DNA of 64,000 bases from Mycolicibacterium fluoranthenivorans (GTDB taxonomy: Bacteria; Actinomycetota; Actinomycetes; Mycobacteriales; Mycobacteriaceae), in assembly GCF_011758805.1 (NCBI RefSeq), contig NZ_JAANOW010000003.1, positions 496,001-560,000 on the forward strand, read 5' to 3'. Under the pieces are notes generated by a model that had not been told where the DNA came from, made no database searches, and worked only from the letters and a program-made list of their open reading frames with translations. This document shows positions 31,844 through 40,582 of the stretch, in pieces (positions within the stretch are counted from its first letter, which is position 1; each line of letters opens with the position of its first letter). The position numbers and the translations under genes are program-made.

Positions 31844-32749
31844 ATGACTATCTCGCCCACCACCGAATCCGCGGAGGCACCTGATATGAAAACGATGTCG
31901 GCGCAACACCTCTCCAGACCCGCCCTGCCCTATTTCGACCTGCTGATGGAGGAACGCCAGGAGGGCGGTGAAACCGGCCAGCTCTGGGAGAATCAGGTGC
32001 ACTGGGGGTATTGGGAGGACCCCAAGGCCGCCGAGGGCACCCGGGCCGACTACACCGCCGCCATGGAGGCGATGAACGGCGTGCTGTTCCACGCCGGAAA
32101 GCTCACCGACGGCCAGAAGCTGCTCGATGTGGGTTGTGGTTTCGGCGGGACGCTCCAACAGATCAACGGTGCCTATTCCGATATGGATCTCACCGGCCTG
32201 AACATCGACCCACGCCAGCTCGCCGCTGCCGACGCCCAGATCACGCCCACCTATGGCAACACCCTTCGCTGGGTCGAAGGCGACGCGTGCGAGCTGCCGT
32301 TCGAAGACAACTCGTTCGACCGAATCCTGGCAGTAGAGTGCATTTTTCACTTCCCCTCGCGACAGAAGTTCCTCGCCGAAGCTGCCAGGGTGCTCAAACC
32401 GGGCGGCTACCTGGCGGTGTCCGACTTCGTCCCGACCATGATGTTCTTCGGCAAGACGCCGATCTGGATGGCGATCCGCCCCAGAATCGCGAAGTCCTAT
32501 GGCACGCTCGGCGATGTCCCCCTACGGGGTTACCGGTCCATGGGTAGGCGCGCCGGGCTGCAGCTCGTCGCAAATCGCAACATCCGGAAGAACACCATGC
32601 CGACGTATCCGTTCCTGCTGAGGTTCTTCCGCGAGCAGGCATCCGAGGACGCCCAGAGCACCATGCTCGTCGGGACCCGATGGATGAAGTGGCTTTCCAA
32701 ACTCAGCCTTCTCCAATACCGGGTCTACACCTTCGTCAAACCCGACTGA
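31844..32749 (+). CDS. SAM-dependent methyltransferase paired with the AurF-like oxygenase
   Basis: A 301-aa UbiE/RebM-type methyltransferase. AAAGG at 31833-31837 before the ATG at 31844 fixes the start; two upstream in-frame ATGs (31763, 31811) lie in or near the oxygenase end. Motifs: LLDVGCGFGGTLQQINGAY, LTGLNIDPRQLAAADAQ, FDRILAVECIFHFPSRQKFL and AARVLKPGGYLAVSDFVP. The layout, including the internal substrate-binding insertion, is that of small-molecule O/N/C-methyltransferases. It probably acts on the same substrate as the diiron enzyme. Confidence 0.85.
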   Translation: MTISPTTESAEAPDMKTMSAQHLSRPALPYFDLLMEERQEGGETGQLWENQVHWGYWEDPKAAEGTRADYTAAMEAMNGVLFHAGKLTDGQKLLDVGCGFGGTLQQINGAYSDMDLTGLNIDPRQLAAADAQITPTYGNTLRWVEGDACELPFEDNSFDRILAVECIFHFPSRQKFLAEAARVLKPGGYLAVSDFVPTMMFFGKTPIWMAIRPRIAKSYGTLGDVPLRGYRSMGRRAGLQLVANRNIRKNTMPTYPFLLRFFREQASEDAQSTMLVGTRWMKWLSKLSLLQYRVYTFVKPD

Positions 32750-32766
32750 CGTCCACCGGCCGGGGC

Positions 32767-33756
32767 TCAGAACAACGCGTACTGGTCGCCGTCGCCGGTG
32801 GTGTCGACGAACTGCTCGACATCACGGCCACCGACGGCCTGTTCGATGAGCGCCATGAACTCGGTGTCCGCGATCAAGGGGACGCCCAGTTCGGCCGCTT
32901 GGTAGCCCTTGCCCTGTTCCGGCGCCGTGTCGTTGCACACCACCACCGAGGTCAGCTGGTCGACGTTCTCGGTGTACGCCAGTCCGGCGTCGAGGATCCG
33001 CTCGATCACCTCTTCATGGGTGTGCGCCATCTCCGCCGACAGCGCCACCCGCATGCCCTGCACCAGCGGGCGGCCGGTCACGAACGGTCCAGGGTTCTGG
33101 AACGGGCACGGGCGCCGGGCGGCCAGGGTTTTCAGCGGCCGCAGCTCTTCGTGGGTGACCTGGCCGTTGGGCCAGGTCTTGCGCGATACCGACCTGATCG
33201 GCAGCCACGATCGGCGCTCGCGTGCCGCCACCAGCGCGGGCTTGAGGATCTGGGCCAGCACGAGAGCATCGTCGAGGGCATCGTGCGGGCGCATCTGGGT
33301 GACGCCCCAGTGCGCGGCGAGCGTCTCCAGGCGCAGGTTCTCGGTGCCCAGCTGCAACCGGCGGGACAGTTCGACGGTGCACATCACCGACTCCACCGGC
33401 AGCGCAGCACCGACCAACTCGGCCTCCGCGGCAAGGAAGGCGTAGTCGAATGCCACGTTGTGGGCGACCAGCGTGCGCCCGCGCAGGATCTCCATCAACC
33501 GGGGCGCGACATCGGCGAACGTGGGCTGGCCGTCGAGCATCTCCGCGGTCAGGCCGTGCACATGGGTGGGACCGGGGTCCACGCCGGGATTGAGCAGGCT
33601 GGACACACTGTGTTCGACGTTGCCGTCATCGCCGACTGCGAGCGCGGCCACACTGACCACCCGGGCCTGTCCCGGCCGGAAACCCGTGGTCTCGACGTCG
33701 ACGACGGCCCAACCGGTGCCCGGCTCGACCGCCGGTCGTCCCCAGGTCTGGCTCAT
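32767..33756 (-). CDS. DEDDh exonuclease with BRCT domain (DnaQ-like)
   Basis: A 329-aa 3'-5' exonuclease of the DNA polymerase III epsilon superfamily. The DEDDh residues are seen in VVDVETTGFRPGQ (DxE), LVAHNVAFDYAFLA (D) and RPHDALDDALVLAQ (H...D). A C-terminal BRCT-like domain covers about 240-320 (GMRVALSAEMAHTHEEVIER, LTSVVVCNDTAPEQGKGYQ). The length equals Rv3711c (329 aa). Mycobacterial proofreading is mainly by the PHP domain of DnaE1, so this enzyme probably acts in repair. Confidence 0.93.
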   Translation of the reverse strand: MSQTWGRPAVEPGTGWAVVDVETTGFRPGQARVVSVAALAVGDDGNVEHSVSSLLNPGVDPGPTHVHGLTAEMLDGQPTFADVAPRLMEILRGRTLVAHNVAFDYAFLAAEAELVGAALPVESVMCTVELSRRLQLGTENLRLETLAAHWGVTQMRPHDALDDALVLAQILKPALVAARERRSWLPIRSVSRKTWPNGQVTHEELRPLKTLAARRPCPFQNPGPFVTGRPLVQGMRVALSAEMAHTHEEVIERILDAGLAYTENVDQLTSVVVCNDTAPEQGKGYQAAELGVPLIADTEFMALIEQAVGGRDVEQFVDTTGDGDQYALF

Positions 33757-33830
33757 GATTCGAGGATGGCACGGCGGTCCGACAACACACCGATCGCAGG
33801 CGCGCGTGTCGGACCCCTAAAATTCAGCTG

Positions 33831-35063
33831 ATGGCTGTCTCTACTCGCGGGAAAGTGGCCCTGGGCGCCGGTGCCGCCGCGCGCTGGGCGTCACGGGTGA
33901 CCGGCCGCGGCGCCGGTGCGATGATCGGCGGCCTGGTGGCGATGACACTGGATCGCTCCATCCTGGGTCAGCTCGGTGCGGGCCGCCGCTCGGTGGTGGT
34001 CACCGGGACGAACGGCAAATCCACCACCACCCGGATGACGGCGGCGGCGCTGGCCACGCTTGGACCGGTCGCGAGCAATTCCGAGGGTGCCAACATGGAT
34101 GCCGGTCTGGTGGCCGCGTTGGCCGGTGCCCGGCACGCCGAATTGGCCGCGCTGGAAGTCGACGAGATGCACGTGCCGCACGTCGCCGATGCGGTGGCGC
34201 CCGCGGTGATCGTGCTGCTGAATCTCTCGCGCGATCAGCTGGACCGGGTCGGCGAGATCAACCACATCGAGCGCACGCTGCGTTCGGGACTGGCCCGTCA
34301 TCCCGACGCCGTGATCGTGGCCAATTGTGACGACGTGCTGATGGCGTCGGCGGCCTACGACAACCCGAACGTGGTGTGGGTGGCCGCCGGGGGCGGGTGG
34401 GCCGGCGACTCGGTGAGTTGCCCACGGTCCGGCGAGGTCATCGTGCGCGACGGCGCCGACTGGTATTCGACCGGAACCGATTTCAAGCGTCCCACCCCGC
34501 AATGGTGGTACGACGACACGAATATCTATGGTCCGGACGGCTTTTCACAGCCCATGCAGCTGGCCCTACCCGGCGCGGTGAACCGCGGCAATGCCACCCA
34601 GGCGGTCGCCGCCGCGGTGGTGCTCGGTGCAGACCCGGCCCGGGCGGTGGCGGCGGTGTCGACCGTCGACGAGGTGGCCGGCCGGTACCGAACGGTGCGG
34701 GTGGGCAGTCACACCGCGCGCTTGCTGCTGGCCAAGAATCCCGCCGGCTGGCAGGAAGCACTGTCGATGGTCGACAAACACGCTGCGGGCGTAGTGATCT
34801 CGGTCAACGGCCAGGTCCCCGACGGCGAGGATCTGTCCTGGCTGTGGGATGTGCGGTTCGAGCACTTCGACGATACGACCGTGGTGGCCGCCGGTGAGCG
34901 CGGTACCGACCTCGCGGTGCGCCTCGGCTACGCGGGGGTGCAGCACACGCTGGTGCACGACACCGTTGCCGCGATCGAGTCATGTCCGCCAGGGCATGTC
35001 GAGGTGATCGCCAATTACACGGCTTTCCTGCAACTGAGCCGGGCTCTGGAGCGCCATGCCTGA
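33831..35063 (+). CDS. murT: Lipid II isoglutaminyl synthase subunit MurT
   Basis: With GatD it amidates D-glutamate of lipid II. The 410-aa protein is Mur-ligase-like: P-loop VVVTGTNGKSTTTRMTAAAL, then ALEVDEMHVPHVADAVAPAV and LLNLSRDQLDRVGEINHIE, followed by a C-terminal DUF1727 domain. The zinc-ribbon insertion of firmicute MurT (four Cys) is reduced here to one Cys (VSCPRSGEV), a mycobacterial feature as far as I recall. It overlaps gatD by 8 nt. Confidence 0.95.
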   Translation: MAVSTRGKVALGAGAAARWASRVTGRGAGAMIGGLVAMTLDRSILGQLGAGRRSVVVTGTNGKSTTTRMTAAALATLGPVASNSEGANMDAGLVAALAGARHAELAALEVDEMHVPHVADAVAPAVIVLLNLSRDQLDRVGEINHIERTLRSGLARHPDAVIVANCDDVLMASAAYDNPNVVWVAAGGGWAGDSVSCPRSGEVIVRDGADWYSTGTDFKRPTPQWWYDDTNIYGPDGFSQPMQLALPGAVNRGNATQAVAAAVVLGADPARAVAAVSTVDEVAGRYRTVRVGSHTARLLLAKNPAGWQEALSMVDKHAAGVVISVNGQVPDGEDLSWLWDVRFEHFDDTTVVAAGERGTDLAVRLGYAGVQHTLVHDTVAAIESCPPGHVEVIANYTAFLQLSRALERHA

Positions 35064-35772
35064 ATCGACCGTACGGATCGGACTGGTGCTGCCCGACGTG
35101 ATGGGCACCTATGGCGACAGCGGCAACGCGGTGGTACTGCGGCAGCGCCTGCGGCTACGCGGGATCGACGCCGAGATCGTGGAGATCACGCTCGATGACC
35201 CGGTACCGGACTCGCTGGATCTCTACACCCTCGGTGGCGCAGAGGATTACGCGCAGCGACTGGCCACCCGCCATCTGATCCGTCATCCCGGGCTGCAGCG
35301 TGCCGCGGCCAAGGGCGCGCCGGTGCTGGCGATCTGCGCTGCCATCCAGGTGCTCGGGCACTGGTACGAGACCTCGGCGGGCGAACGGGTCGATGGCGTC
35401 GGCATGCTGGACGTCACCACCTCGCCCCAGGACGCCAGGACCATCGGCGAGGTGACGTCGACCCCGCTGGTCGACGGGCTCGACGAACCGTTGACCGGGT
35501 TCGAGAATCACCGTGGCGGAACGACTCTGGGCTCCTCGGCACAGCCGTTGGCCCGGGTCACCAAGGGTGCGGGGAACCGCCTCGGCGACGGGTATGACGG
35601 CGCGGTACAGGGCAGCGTGGTGGCGACCTATCTGCACGGCCCGTGCCTGGCCCGCAATCCGCAGCTGGCCGACCACCTGCTCAGCCGCGTTGTCGGGGAT
35701 CTACCGCCGCTGGACCTGTCCGAGGTGACACAGCTGCGCACCGAACGCCTGGCCGCACCACGCCGGGTCTAA
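35056..35772 (+). CDS. gatD: Lipid II isoglutaminyl synthase glutaminase subunit GatD
   Basis: The 238-aa CobB/CobQ-like amidotransferase that supplies ammonia to MurT. The nucleophile Cys lies in VLAICAAIQVLGHWYE and the catalytic His in VVATYLHGPCLARNP. The FENHRGGTTLG segment is typical. The start overlaps murT by 8 nt, fitting a stable 1:1 complex. The stop overlaps the convergent DUF559 gene stop by 4 nt. Confidence 0.94.
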   Translation: MPESTVRIGLVLPDVMGTYGDSGNAVVLRQRLRLRGIDAEIVEITLDDPVPDSLDLYTLGGAEDYAQRLATRHLIRHPGLQRAAAKGAPVLAICAAIQVLGHWYETSAGERVDGVGMLDVTTSPQDARTIGEVTSTPLVDGLDEPLTGFENHRGGTTLGSSAQPLARVTKGAGNRLGDGYDGAVQGSVVATYLHGPCLARNPQLADHLLSRVVGDLPPLDLSEVTQLRTERLAAPRRV

Positions 35773-36683
35773 GCCGCATCCTCCCTCCGCCCAATTGAAC
35801 AAACGGGCGGATTTCTGCGAGTGGATCGCGCCAATTCGTCGATCTCGGCGCCGCGACGCGCGAAGGCCTCACCCACCCGCTCCAGGATCTCGCTCTTGGT
35901 GTCCTCGGCGATCACGCGGATGACCTCCCAGCCACGCTTGGCGATCTTGGGTAGCCGCTTGTGGTCCTTGGCGTACTGCGGGCGTGATGTCTGGTGCTGC
36001 TCTCCGTCGTACTCGACGGCGAGCCCCAGACTCCGCCATCCCATGTCCAGATACGCGAAGGTCTGCCCGTCCTCATCGCAGACCGGGATCTGCGTCTCGG
36101 GTACCGGAAAGTTGTTGTCGATCAAGAGAAGCCGCAGCCAACTCTCCTTCAGCGACGCGGCGCCCGAGTCGATCAGCGGCAGTAGTTCGCGAAGTTGGCG
36201 GACACCACGCACCGGGCCGTACCGTTGTGCCAGCAGCGCAACCTCATCGGAGTCGAATGCGACGCTTCTCATCAGTGCATCGAGACGACCGAGTGCGATC
36301 GATCGTTTCTGGTGGCGCCCGAGGTCGAACGCGGTGCGCGCCGGCGTCGCCACCGGGATACCGTCGACCGTGGTGATCTCGTCGTCCGCGATCCGATCCA
36401 TCCGGATCAACAACCCCGGCTGCCGGCGGTGTTGCAGTACCACCACCTCGATCGGCTCGGTGTCGTCGACCCACTCGGCGCCGTGCAACGCCGAAGCCGC
36501 CACTCCGGTGATCACGCCACTGCGCCCGGATGTCAGCCAGGCGCCGAGCGCCCTGTCCGGCAGGGTCGGGATGGCCCACTTCGGTGTGTACACCCCGCGG
36601 AACATCGGCCGATACCACCGGCGGAGCACGGTGCGCGGCATGCCGGCGCCCAGCGCCTCACTGCCCAGAAATACTTCGTTCAT
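35769..36683 (-). CDS. DUF559 / Vsr-like nuclease-fold protein (Rv3714c-like)
   Basis: A 304-aa protein: an AbiEi-like winged N-terminal half (residues about 1-150) and a C-terminal DUF559 domain with a restriction-endonuclease-like core. The putative active-site acids lie in SLKESWLRLLLIDNNFPVPE (Glu), FAYLDMGWRSLGLAVEYDGE (Asp...Glu) and the following QHQ. Such proteins are common in mycobacteria, often in several copies, and have no proven role. Antitoxin-like or nuclease activity is possible. It is convergent with gatD. Confidence 0.8.
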   Translation of the reverse strand: MNEVFLGSEALGAGMPRTVLRRWYRPMFRGVYTPKWAIPTLPDRALGAWLTSGRSGVITGVAASALHGAEWVDDTEPIEVVVLQHRRQPGLLIRMDRIADDEITTVDGIPVATPARTAFDLGRHQKRSIALGRLDALMRSVAFDSDEVALLAQRYGPVRGVRQLRELLPLIDSGAASLKESWLRLLLIDNNFPVPETQIPVCDEDGQTFAYLDMGWRSLGLAVEYDGEQHQTSRPQYAKDHKRLPKIAKRGWEVIRVIAEDTKSEILERVGEAFARRGAEIDELARSTRRNPPVCSIGRREDAA

Positions 36684-36800
36684 GCAGGCATGGTGACGCC
36701 CGGGTCCGACATGTCACCGAACTCGACGAAATGGCGTAGACCACTCGATCTTTCCCGCCCGTTTGATCAATTGGGCGGAAAGAGAGAGCGCGCAAGGGGG

Positions 36801-37412
36801 TCAGACCATGGCGCGGCGGCCGGCCAGGGCGCGGCCCAGGGTCAGCTCGTCGGCGAACTCCAAATCCCCGCCCATCGGCAGGCCCGACGCGATCCTCGTC
36901 ACCGTCAGGCCCGGGATATCGCGCAGCATGCGCATCAGGTAGGTGGCGGTCGCCTCACCCTCGGTGTTCGGGTCGGTGGCGATGATCACCTCGGCGATGT
37001 CGACACCGTCGACCCGTTCGCCGATCCGGTTGAGCAGTTCACGGATCCGCAGTTGGTCCGGTCCCACTCCGGACAGCGGATCCAACGCGCCACCCAGGAC
37101 GTGATACCGCCCCCGGAATTCTCGAGTGCGCTCGACGGCCTGGATGTCCTTGGGCTCCTCGACCACGCACACCAGCGACGCGTCCCGGCGCGAGTCGTTG
37201 CAGATGCGGCAGCGCTGATCGTCCGAGACGTTGCCGCACACGGCACAGAACGTGACACCGTCGCGGATCCGGCCCAGCACCGCGGTCAGCCGGTCGATAT
37301 CCGGAGGTTCGACCGATAACAGGTGGAAAGCGATGCGCTGGGCGCTCTTCGGCCCGATCCCGGGCAGCTTGCCGAGCTCGTCGATCAGATCTTGGACCGG
37401 GCCTTCGAACAC
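36801..37412 (-). CDS. recR: Recombination mediator RecR
   Basis: Works with RecO/RecF in loading RecA at gaps. The 203-aa protein has an N-terminal helix-hairpin-helix ([20 protein letters not shown]), a four-cysteine zinc finger ([16 protein letters not shown]), and a Toprim domain ([18 protein letters not shown] ... [18 protein letters not shown]). GTG start. It begins 1 nt after the ebfC stop on the same strand, the usual ebfC-recR pair. Confidence 0.97.
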   Translation of the reverse strand: MFEGPVQDLIDELGKLPGIGPKSAQRIAFHLLSVEPPDIDRLTAVLGRIRDGVTFCAVCGNVSDDQRCRICNDSRRDASLVCVVEEPKDIQAVERTREFRGRYHVLGGALDPLSGVGPDQLRIRELLNRIGERVDGVDIAEVIIATDPNTEGEATATYLMRMLRDIPGLTVTRIASGLPMGGDLEFADELTLGRALAGRRAMV

Positions 37413-37413
37413 C

Positions 37414-37743
37414 TCAGAATCCCGGCAACTGCAAGCCGCTCATCCCGCCGGCGAGCGGGCCCAGCCGGGTCTGCGCCAGGATGGTCACCTGCTTGGAGGC
37501 GTCGGCAATGGCGCCGACGATGAGGTCCTGCAACGTCTCGGGGTCCGCCGGGTCGATGACCTTGGGGTCGATGGCCACCGCGGTGACCTCGCCGCTGCCC
37601 TTCATGGTGACCTGCACCAGGCCACCGCCGCCCTGGCCGTGCACTTCCGAGTTGGCCAGCGCCTCCTGCGCCTCCATCAGCGCCTGCTGCACCTGCTGAG
37701 CCTGGGCGAGCAGCGCGGACATATCGGGGGGGCCGGGTTCCAT
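37414..37743 (-). CDS. YbaB/EbfC-family nucleoid-associated protein
   Basis: A 109-aa DNA-binding protein from the ATG at 37743, where AAGGAA lies 8 nt upstream; the frame is open 12 codons further but lacks a ribosome binding site there. The helical N-terminus ([20 protein letters not shown]) and the core [20 protein letters not shown] are typical. It forms dimers that bind DNA non-specifically and is co-transcribed with recR. Confidence 0.93.
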   Translation of the reverse strand: MEPGPPDMSALLAQAQQVQQALMEAQEALANSEVHGQGGGGLVQVTMKGSGEVTAVAIDPKVIDPADPETLQDLIVGAIADASKQVTILAQTRLGPLAGGMSGLQLPGF

Positions 37744-37877
37744 GATGAGTTCCTTTTGAGTCCGACTCGAATCTGACACTGCGTGTTGGTTGCGTCCTGG
37801 TCTCGACTTGGTTTCGCTCGCGAGCCGACCGCGGTTTGTTCTTCAACACTAGTCTCCACCCCGGTTACGGTGGCGCC

Positions 37878-38636
37878 GTGCACGTCCCCAACAGCTTGCG
37901 TGTCGGCGCCACGGCACTGCTCATCGCCGCCACCGTGTCGTCCGTAACGTCGCCCGCGCCCGCCGCCGCCGCTCCGGCGAACATCGCGGGCATGATCGTG
38001 TTCCTCGACCCCGGCCACAACGGCGCCAACGACGCGTCCATCAGCCGGCAGGTACCGACCGGCCGCGGCGGTACCAAGGACTGCCAGGCCAGCGGTACCA
38101 GCAGCAACTCGGGCTATCCGGAGCACACCTTCAACTGGGATACCACCCTGCGGGTACGGGCAGCACTCACCCAACTCGGCGTGCGCACCGCGATGTCGCG
38201 CGGCAACGACGACGCGCTGGGTCCGTGCGTCGACGAGCGCGCCGCCATGGCCAATGCGATCCGCCCGAACGCCATCGTGAGCATCCATGCCGACGGTGGC
38301 CCGGCCAACGGCCGCGGCTTCCACGTGCTGTACTCGTCGCCGCCGCTGAACACCGCCCAGGCCGGCCCCGCCATCCAGTTCGCTCAGGTCATGCGTGACC
38401 AGATCCAGGGTTCGGGAATCCCGCCGGCCAACTACATCGGCTCCGGTGGGCTGGACGCACGTTCAGATATCGCCGGGCTGAACCTGGCGCAGTACCCCTC
38501 GATCCTCGTCGAGTGCGGCAACATGAAGAACCCGGCCGACTCGGCACTGATGGAGACCGATTCCGGACGCCAGAAGTACGCCGACGCCATCGTCCGGGGC
38601 ATCGTCGCCTACCTGGCGTCCGGCGCTGCGCGCTGA
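37878..38636 (+). CDS. Zinc-dependent N-acetylmuramoyl-L-alanine amidase (Ami1/Rv3717-like)
   Basis: A secreted amidase_3 enzyme (252 aa) that cleaves the bond between MurNAc and L-alanine in peptidoglycan. The GTG at 37878 gives a signal peptide (VPNSLRVGATALLIAATVSS). Zinc ligands and catalytic Glu are FLDPGHNGAND (His), YPEHTFNWD (Glu), IVSIHADGG (His) and LVECGNMKN (Glu). Divergent from ebfC-recR. The 134-nt gap between them carries both promoters. Confidence 0.92.
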   Translation: MHVPNSLRVGATALLIAATVSSVTSPAPAAAAPANIAGMIVFLDPGHNGANDASISRQVPTGRGGTKDCQASGTSSNSGYPEHTFNWDTTLRVRAALTQLGVRTAMSRGNDDALGPCVDERAAMANAIRPNAIVSIHADGGPANGRGFHVLYSSPPLNTAQAGPAIQFAQVMRDQIQGSGIPPANYIGSGGLDARSDIAGLNLAQYPSILVECGNMKNPADSALMETDSGRQKYADAIVRGIVAYLASGAAR

Positions 38637-38678
38637 TCCCTGTCGCGGCCTACTTCGCTTCGCCAGCCATGTCGCGGC

Positions 38679-39119
38679 CTACTTCGCCTCGAGTTCCTTC
38701 TTCAGGTTGGCCAGCACCGCGTCCTGGATCTTGCGCAGGCCCAGCGGCGCGAACGTCTTCTCGAAGAATCCCTTGACGCCGCCCGCACCCTTCCACGAGG
38801 TTTTGACCGTGACGGTCGATCCGGTGCCGGCCGGGGCCACAGTCCAGTTGGTCACCAACGTGGAGTTGGCGTCCTTCTCGATGACGGTCTTGCCCGCCAC
38901 GTCGACGGTCGCCTTGATATCGCGCACCCGTGACTCGGTGGCCTGCAGCTTCCAGCTCACGACGGTGCCCGCACCCTGCCCGCCCTCGAGCACCTGGTAA
39001 TTGCTGTAGTGCGAGGAGAGGATCTTCGGTCGCACCGTCTGGTAGTCGGCGACTGCGGCGAGCACTGCTTCCGGCGTCGCGTCGATCAACACCGTGTTGG
39101 ATGCGCTGACCTGTCCCAT
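38679..39119 (-). CDS. SRPBCC-family (START-like) protein
   Basis: A 146-aa helix-grip protein (polyketide cyclase/coenzyme Q-binding type), matching Rv3718c in position. The N-terminus ASNTVLIDATPEAVLAAVAD and the beta-strand pattern through GTVVSWKLQATESRVRDIKA are family features. It likely binds a hydrophobic ligand in its cavity; no ligand or pathway is known. Divergent from the FAD oxidase. Confidence 0.85.
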   Translation of the reverse strand: MGQVSASNTVLIDATPEAVLAAVADYQTVRPKILSSHYSNYQVLEGGQGAGTVVSWKLQATESRVRDIKATVDVAGKTVIEKDANSTLVTNWTVAPAGTGSTVTVKTSWKGAGGVKGFFEKTFAPLGLRKIQDAVLANLKKELEAK

Positions 39120-39202
39120 TCAGAAAACTCCCGTGTCATCTATGGGGCGTGCCCCCAGTGTGTGCGGTCGCATCGTCGGCGACCGAGGACTAGCGTATAT
39201 GT

Positions 39203-40582
39203 GTGTCTGTTGTTGCAACCGACGCGCAGGGGACCCACGCCGCGGGGGTGCAGCGGCTGCTTGACAGTTACCGCGCCATCCCCGCGACGGCCACCGTGCG
39301 CCTGAATAAGCCCACGTCCAACTTGTTCCGCTCACGTGCCAAAAGCACCACAAAAGGTCTGGACACCTCAGGTTTGACCGGTGTCATCAGCGTCGATCCC
39401 AACGCCCGCACCGCCGATGTGGCCGGAATGTGCACGTATGAGGATCTGGTGGCGGCCACACTGCCGCACGGGTTGTCGCCCCTGGTGGTGCCGCAGCTCA
39501 AGACCATCACCCTCGGCGGCGCCGTCACCGGACTGGGTATCGAGTCCGCGTCGTTCCGCAACGGCCTGCCACACGAATCGGTGCTCGAACTCGACATCCT
39601 GACCGGGGCCGGGGATATCGTCACCGCGAGCCGAACTCAGTACCCCGATCTGTTTCACGCCTTCCCGAATTCATATGGCACGCTCGGCTACTCGGTACGT
39701 CTCAAGATCGAGCTCGAATCCGTGAAACCCTTCGTGAGCCTTCGCCACCTGCGATTCCACACGATCGAGCACCTCATCGCGGCCATGGAGCGAATCATCG
39801 AGACCGGTGGCTACGACGGCGCGCCCGTGGACTACCTGGACGGGGTGGTGTTCAGCGCGCAGGAGAGCTACCTGTGCCTCGGAGTACAGACCGCGACGCC
39901 GGGGCCGGTCAGCGACTACACCGGCCGGCAGATCTACTACCGCTCCATTCAGCACCCCGAGGGTGAGCTACAGGACCGCCTGACCATCCACGACTATCTG
40001 TGGCGATGGGACACCGACTGGTTCTGGTGTTCAAGGGCTTTCGGTGCCCAGCACCCCGTTGCCCGCCGGCTGTGGCCCCGCCGCTTCCGGCGCAGCAGTT
40101 TCTACTGGAAGCTGGTCGGCTACGACCAGCGCTTCAACATCGCCGATCGCATCGAGAAACGACACGGCAGGCCACCGCGGGAGCGGGTGGTGCAGGATGT
40201 CGAGGTCCCCCTCGAACGGTGCGCCGAGTACCTGGACTGGTTTTTGGCACACGTGCCGATCGAACCGATCTGGTTGTGTCCCTTGCGGTTACGCGGTGAT
40301 GACGAATGGCCGCTGTATCCGATCCGCCCACACCACACTTATGTGAACGTGGGCTTCTGGTCGTCGGTCCCGGCCGGCGCCACCGAGGGTGAGACCAACA
40401 GGCTCATCGAACGCAAGGTGAGCGAACTGGAGGGGCATAAATCCCTCTACTCGGACGCTTTCTACTCTCCGGAGGAGTTCGACGCACTCTACGGCGGCAA
40501 GGCCTACCGGACCGCGAAGATGACCTACGACCCCGATTCCCGGCTGCTCGATCTGTATGCGAAGGCGGTGCAAAGAAAGTGA
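39203..40582 (+). CDS. FAD-binding oxidoreductase (DHCR24-like, Rv3719)
   Basis: A 459-aa VAO-type flavoprotein with FAD-binding segments TGVISVDPNARTADVAGM and LKTITLGGAVTGLGIESASF. It resembles delta-24 sterol reductase/decaprenyl-ribose oxidase type enzymes. The GTG start lies 83 nt from the divergent SRPBCC gene. Its stop overlaps the cyclopropane-synthase GTG start as GTGA, so both probably modify the same fatty acyl or sterol-like lipid. Confidence 0.85.
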   Translation: MSVVATDAQGTHAAGVQRLLDSYRAIPATATVRLNKPTSNLFRSRAKSTTKGLDTSGLTGVISVDPNARTADVAGMCTYEDLVAATLPHGLSPLVVPQLKTITLGGAVTGLGIESASFRNGLPHESVLELDILTGAGDIVTASRTQYPDLFHAFPNSYGTLGYSVRLKIELESVKPFVSLRHLRFHTIEHLIAAMERIIETGGYDGAPVDYLDGVVFSAQESYLCLGVQTATPGPVSDYTGRQIYYRSIQHPEGELQDRLTIHDYLWRWDTDWFWCSRAFGAQHPVARRLWPRRFRRSSFYWKLVGYDQRFNIADRIEKRHGRPPRERVVQDVEVPLERCAEYLDWFLAHVPIEPIWLCPLRLRGDDEWPLYPIRPHHTYVNVGFWSSVPAGATEGETNRLIERKVSELEGHKSLYSDAFYSPEEFDALYGGKAYRTAKMTYDPDSRLLDLYAKAVQRK

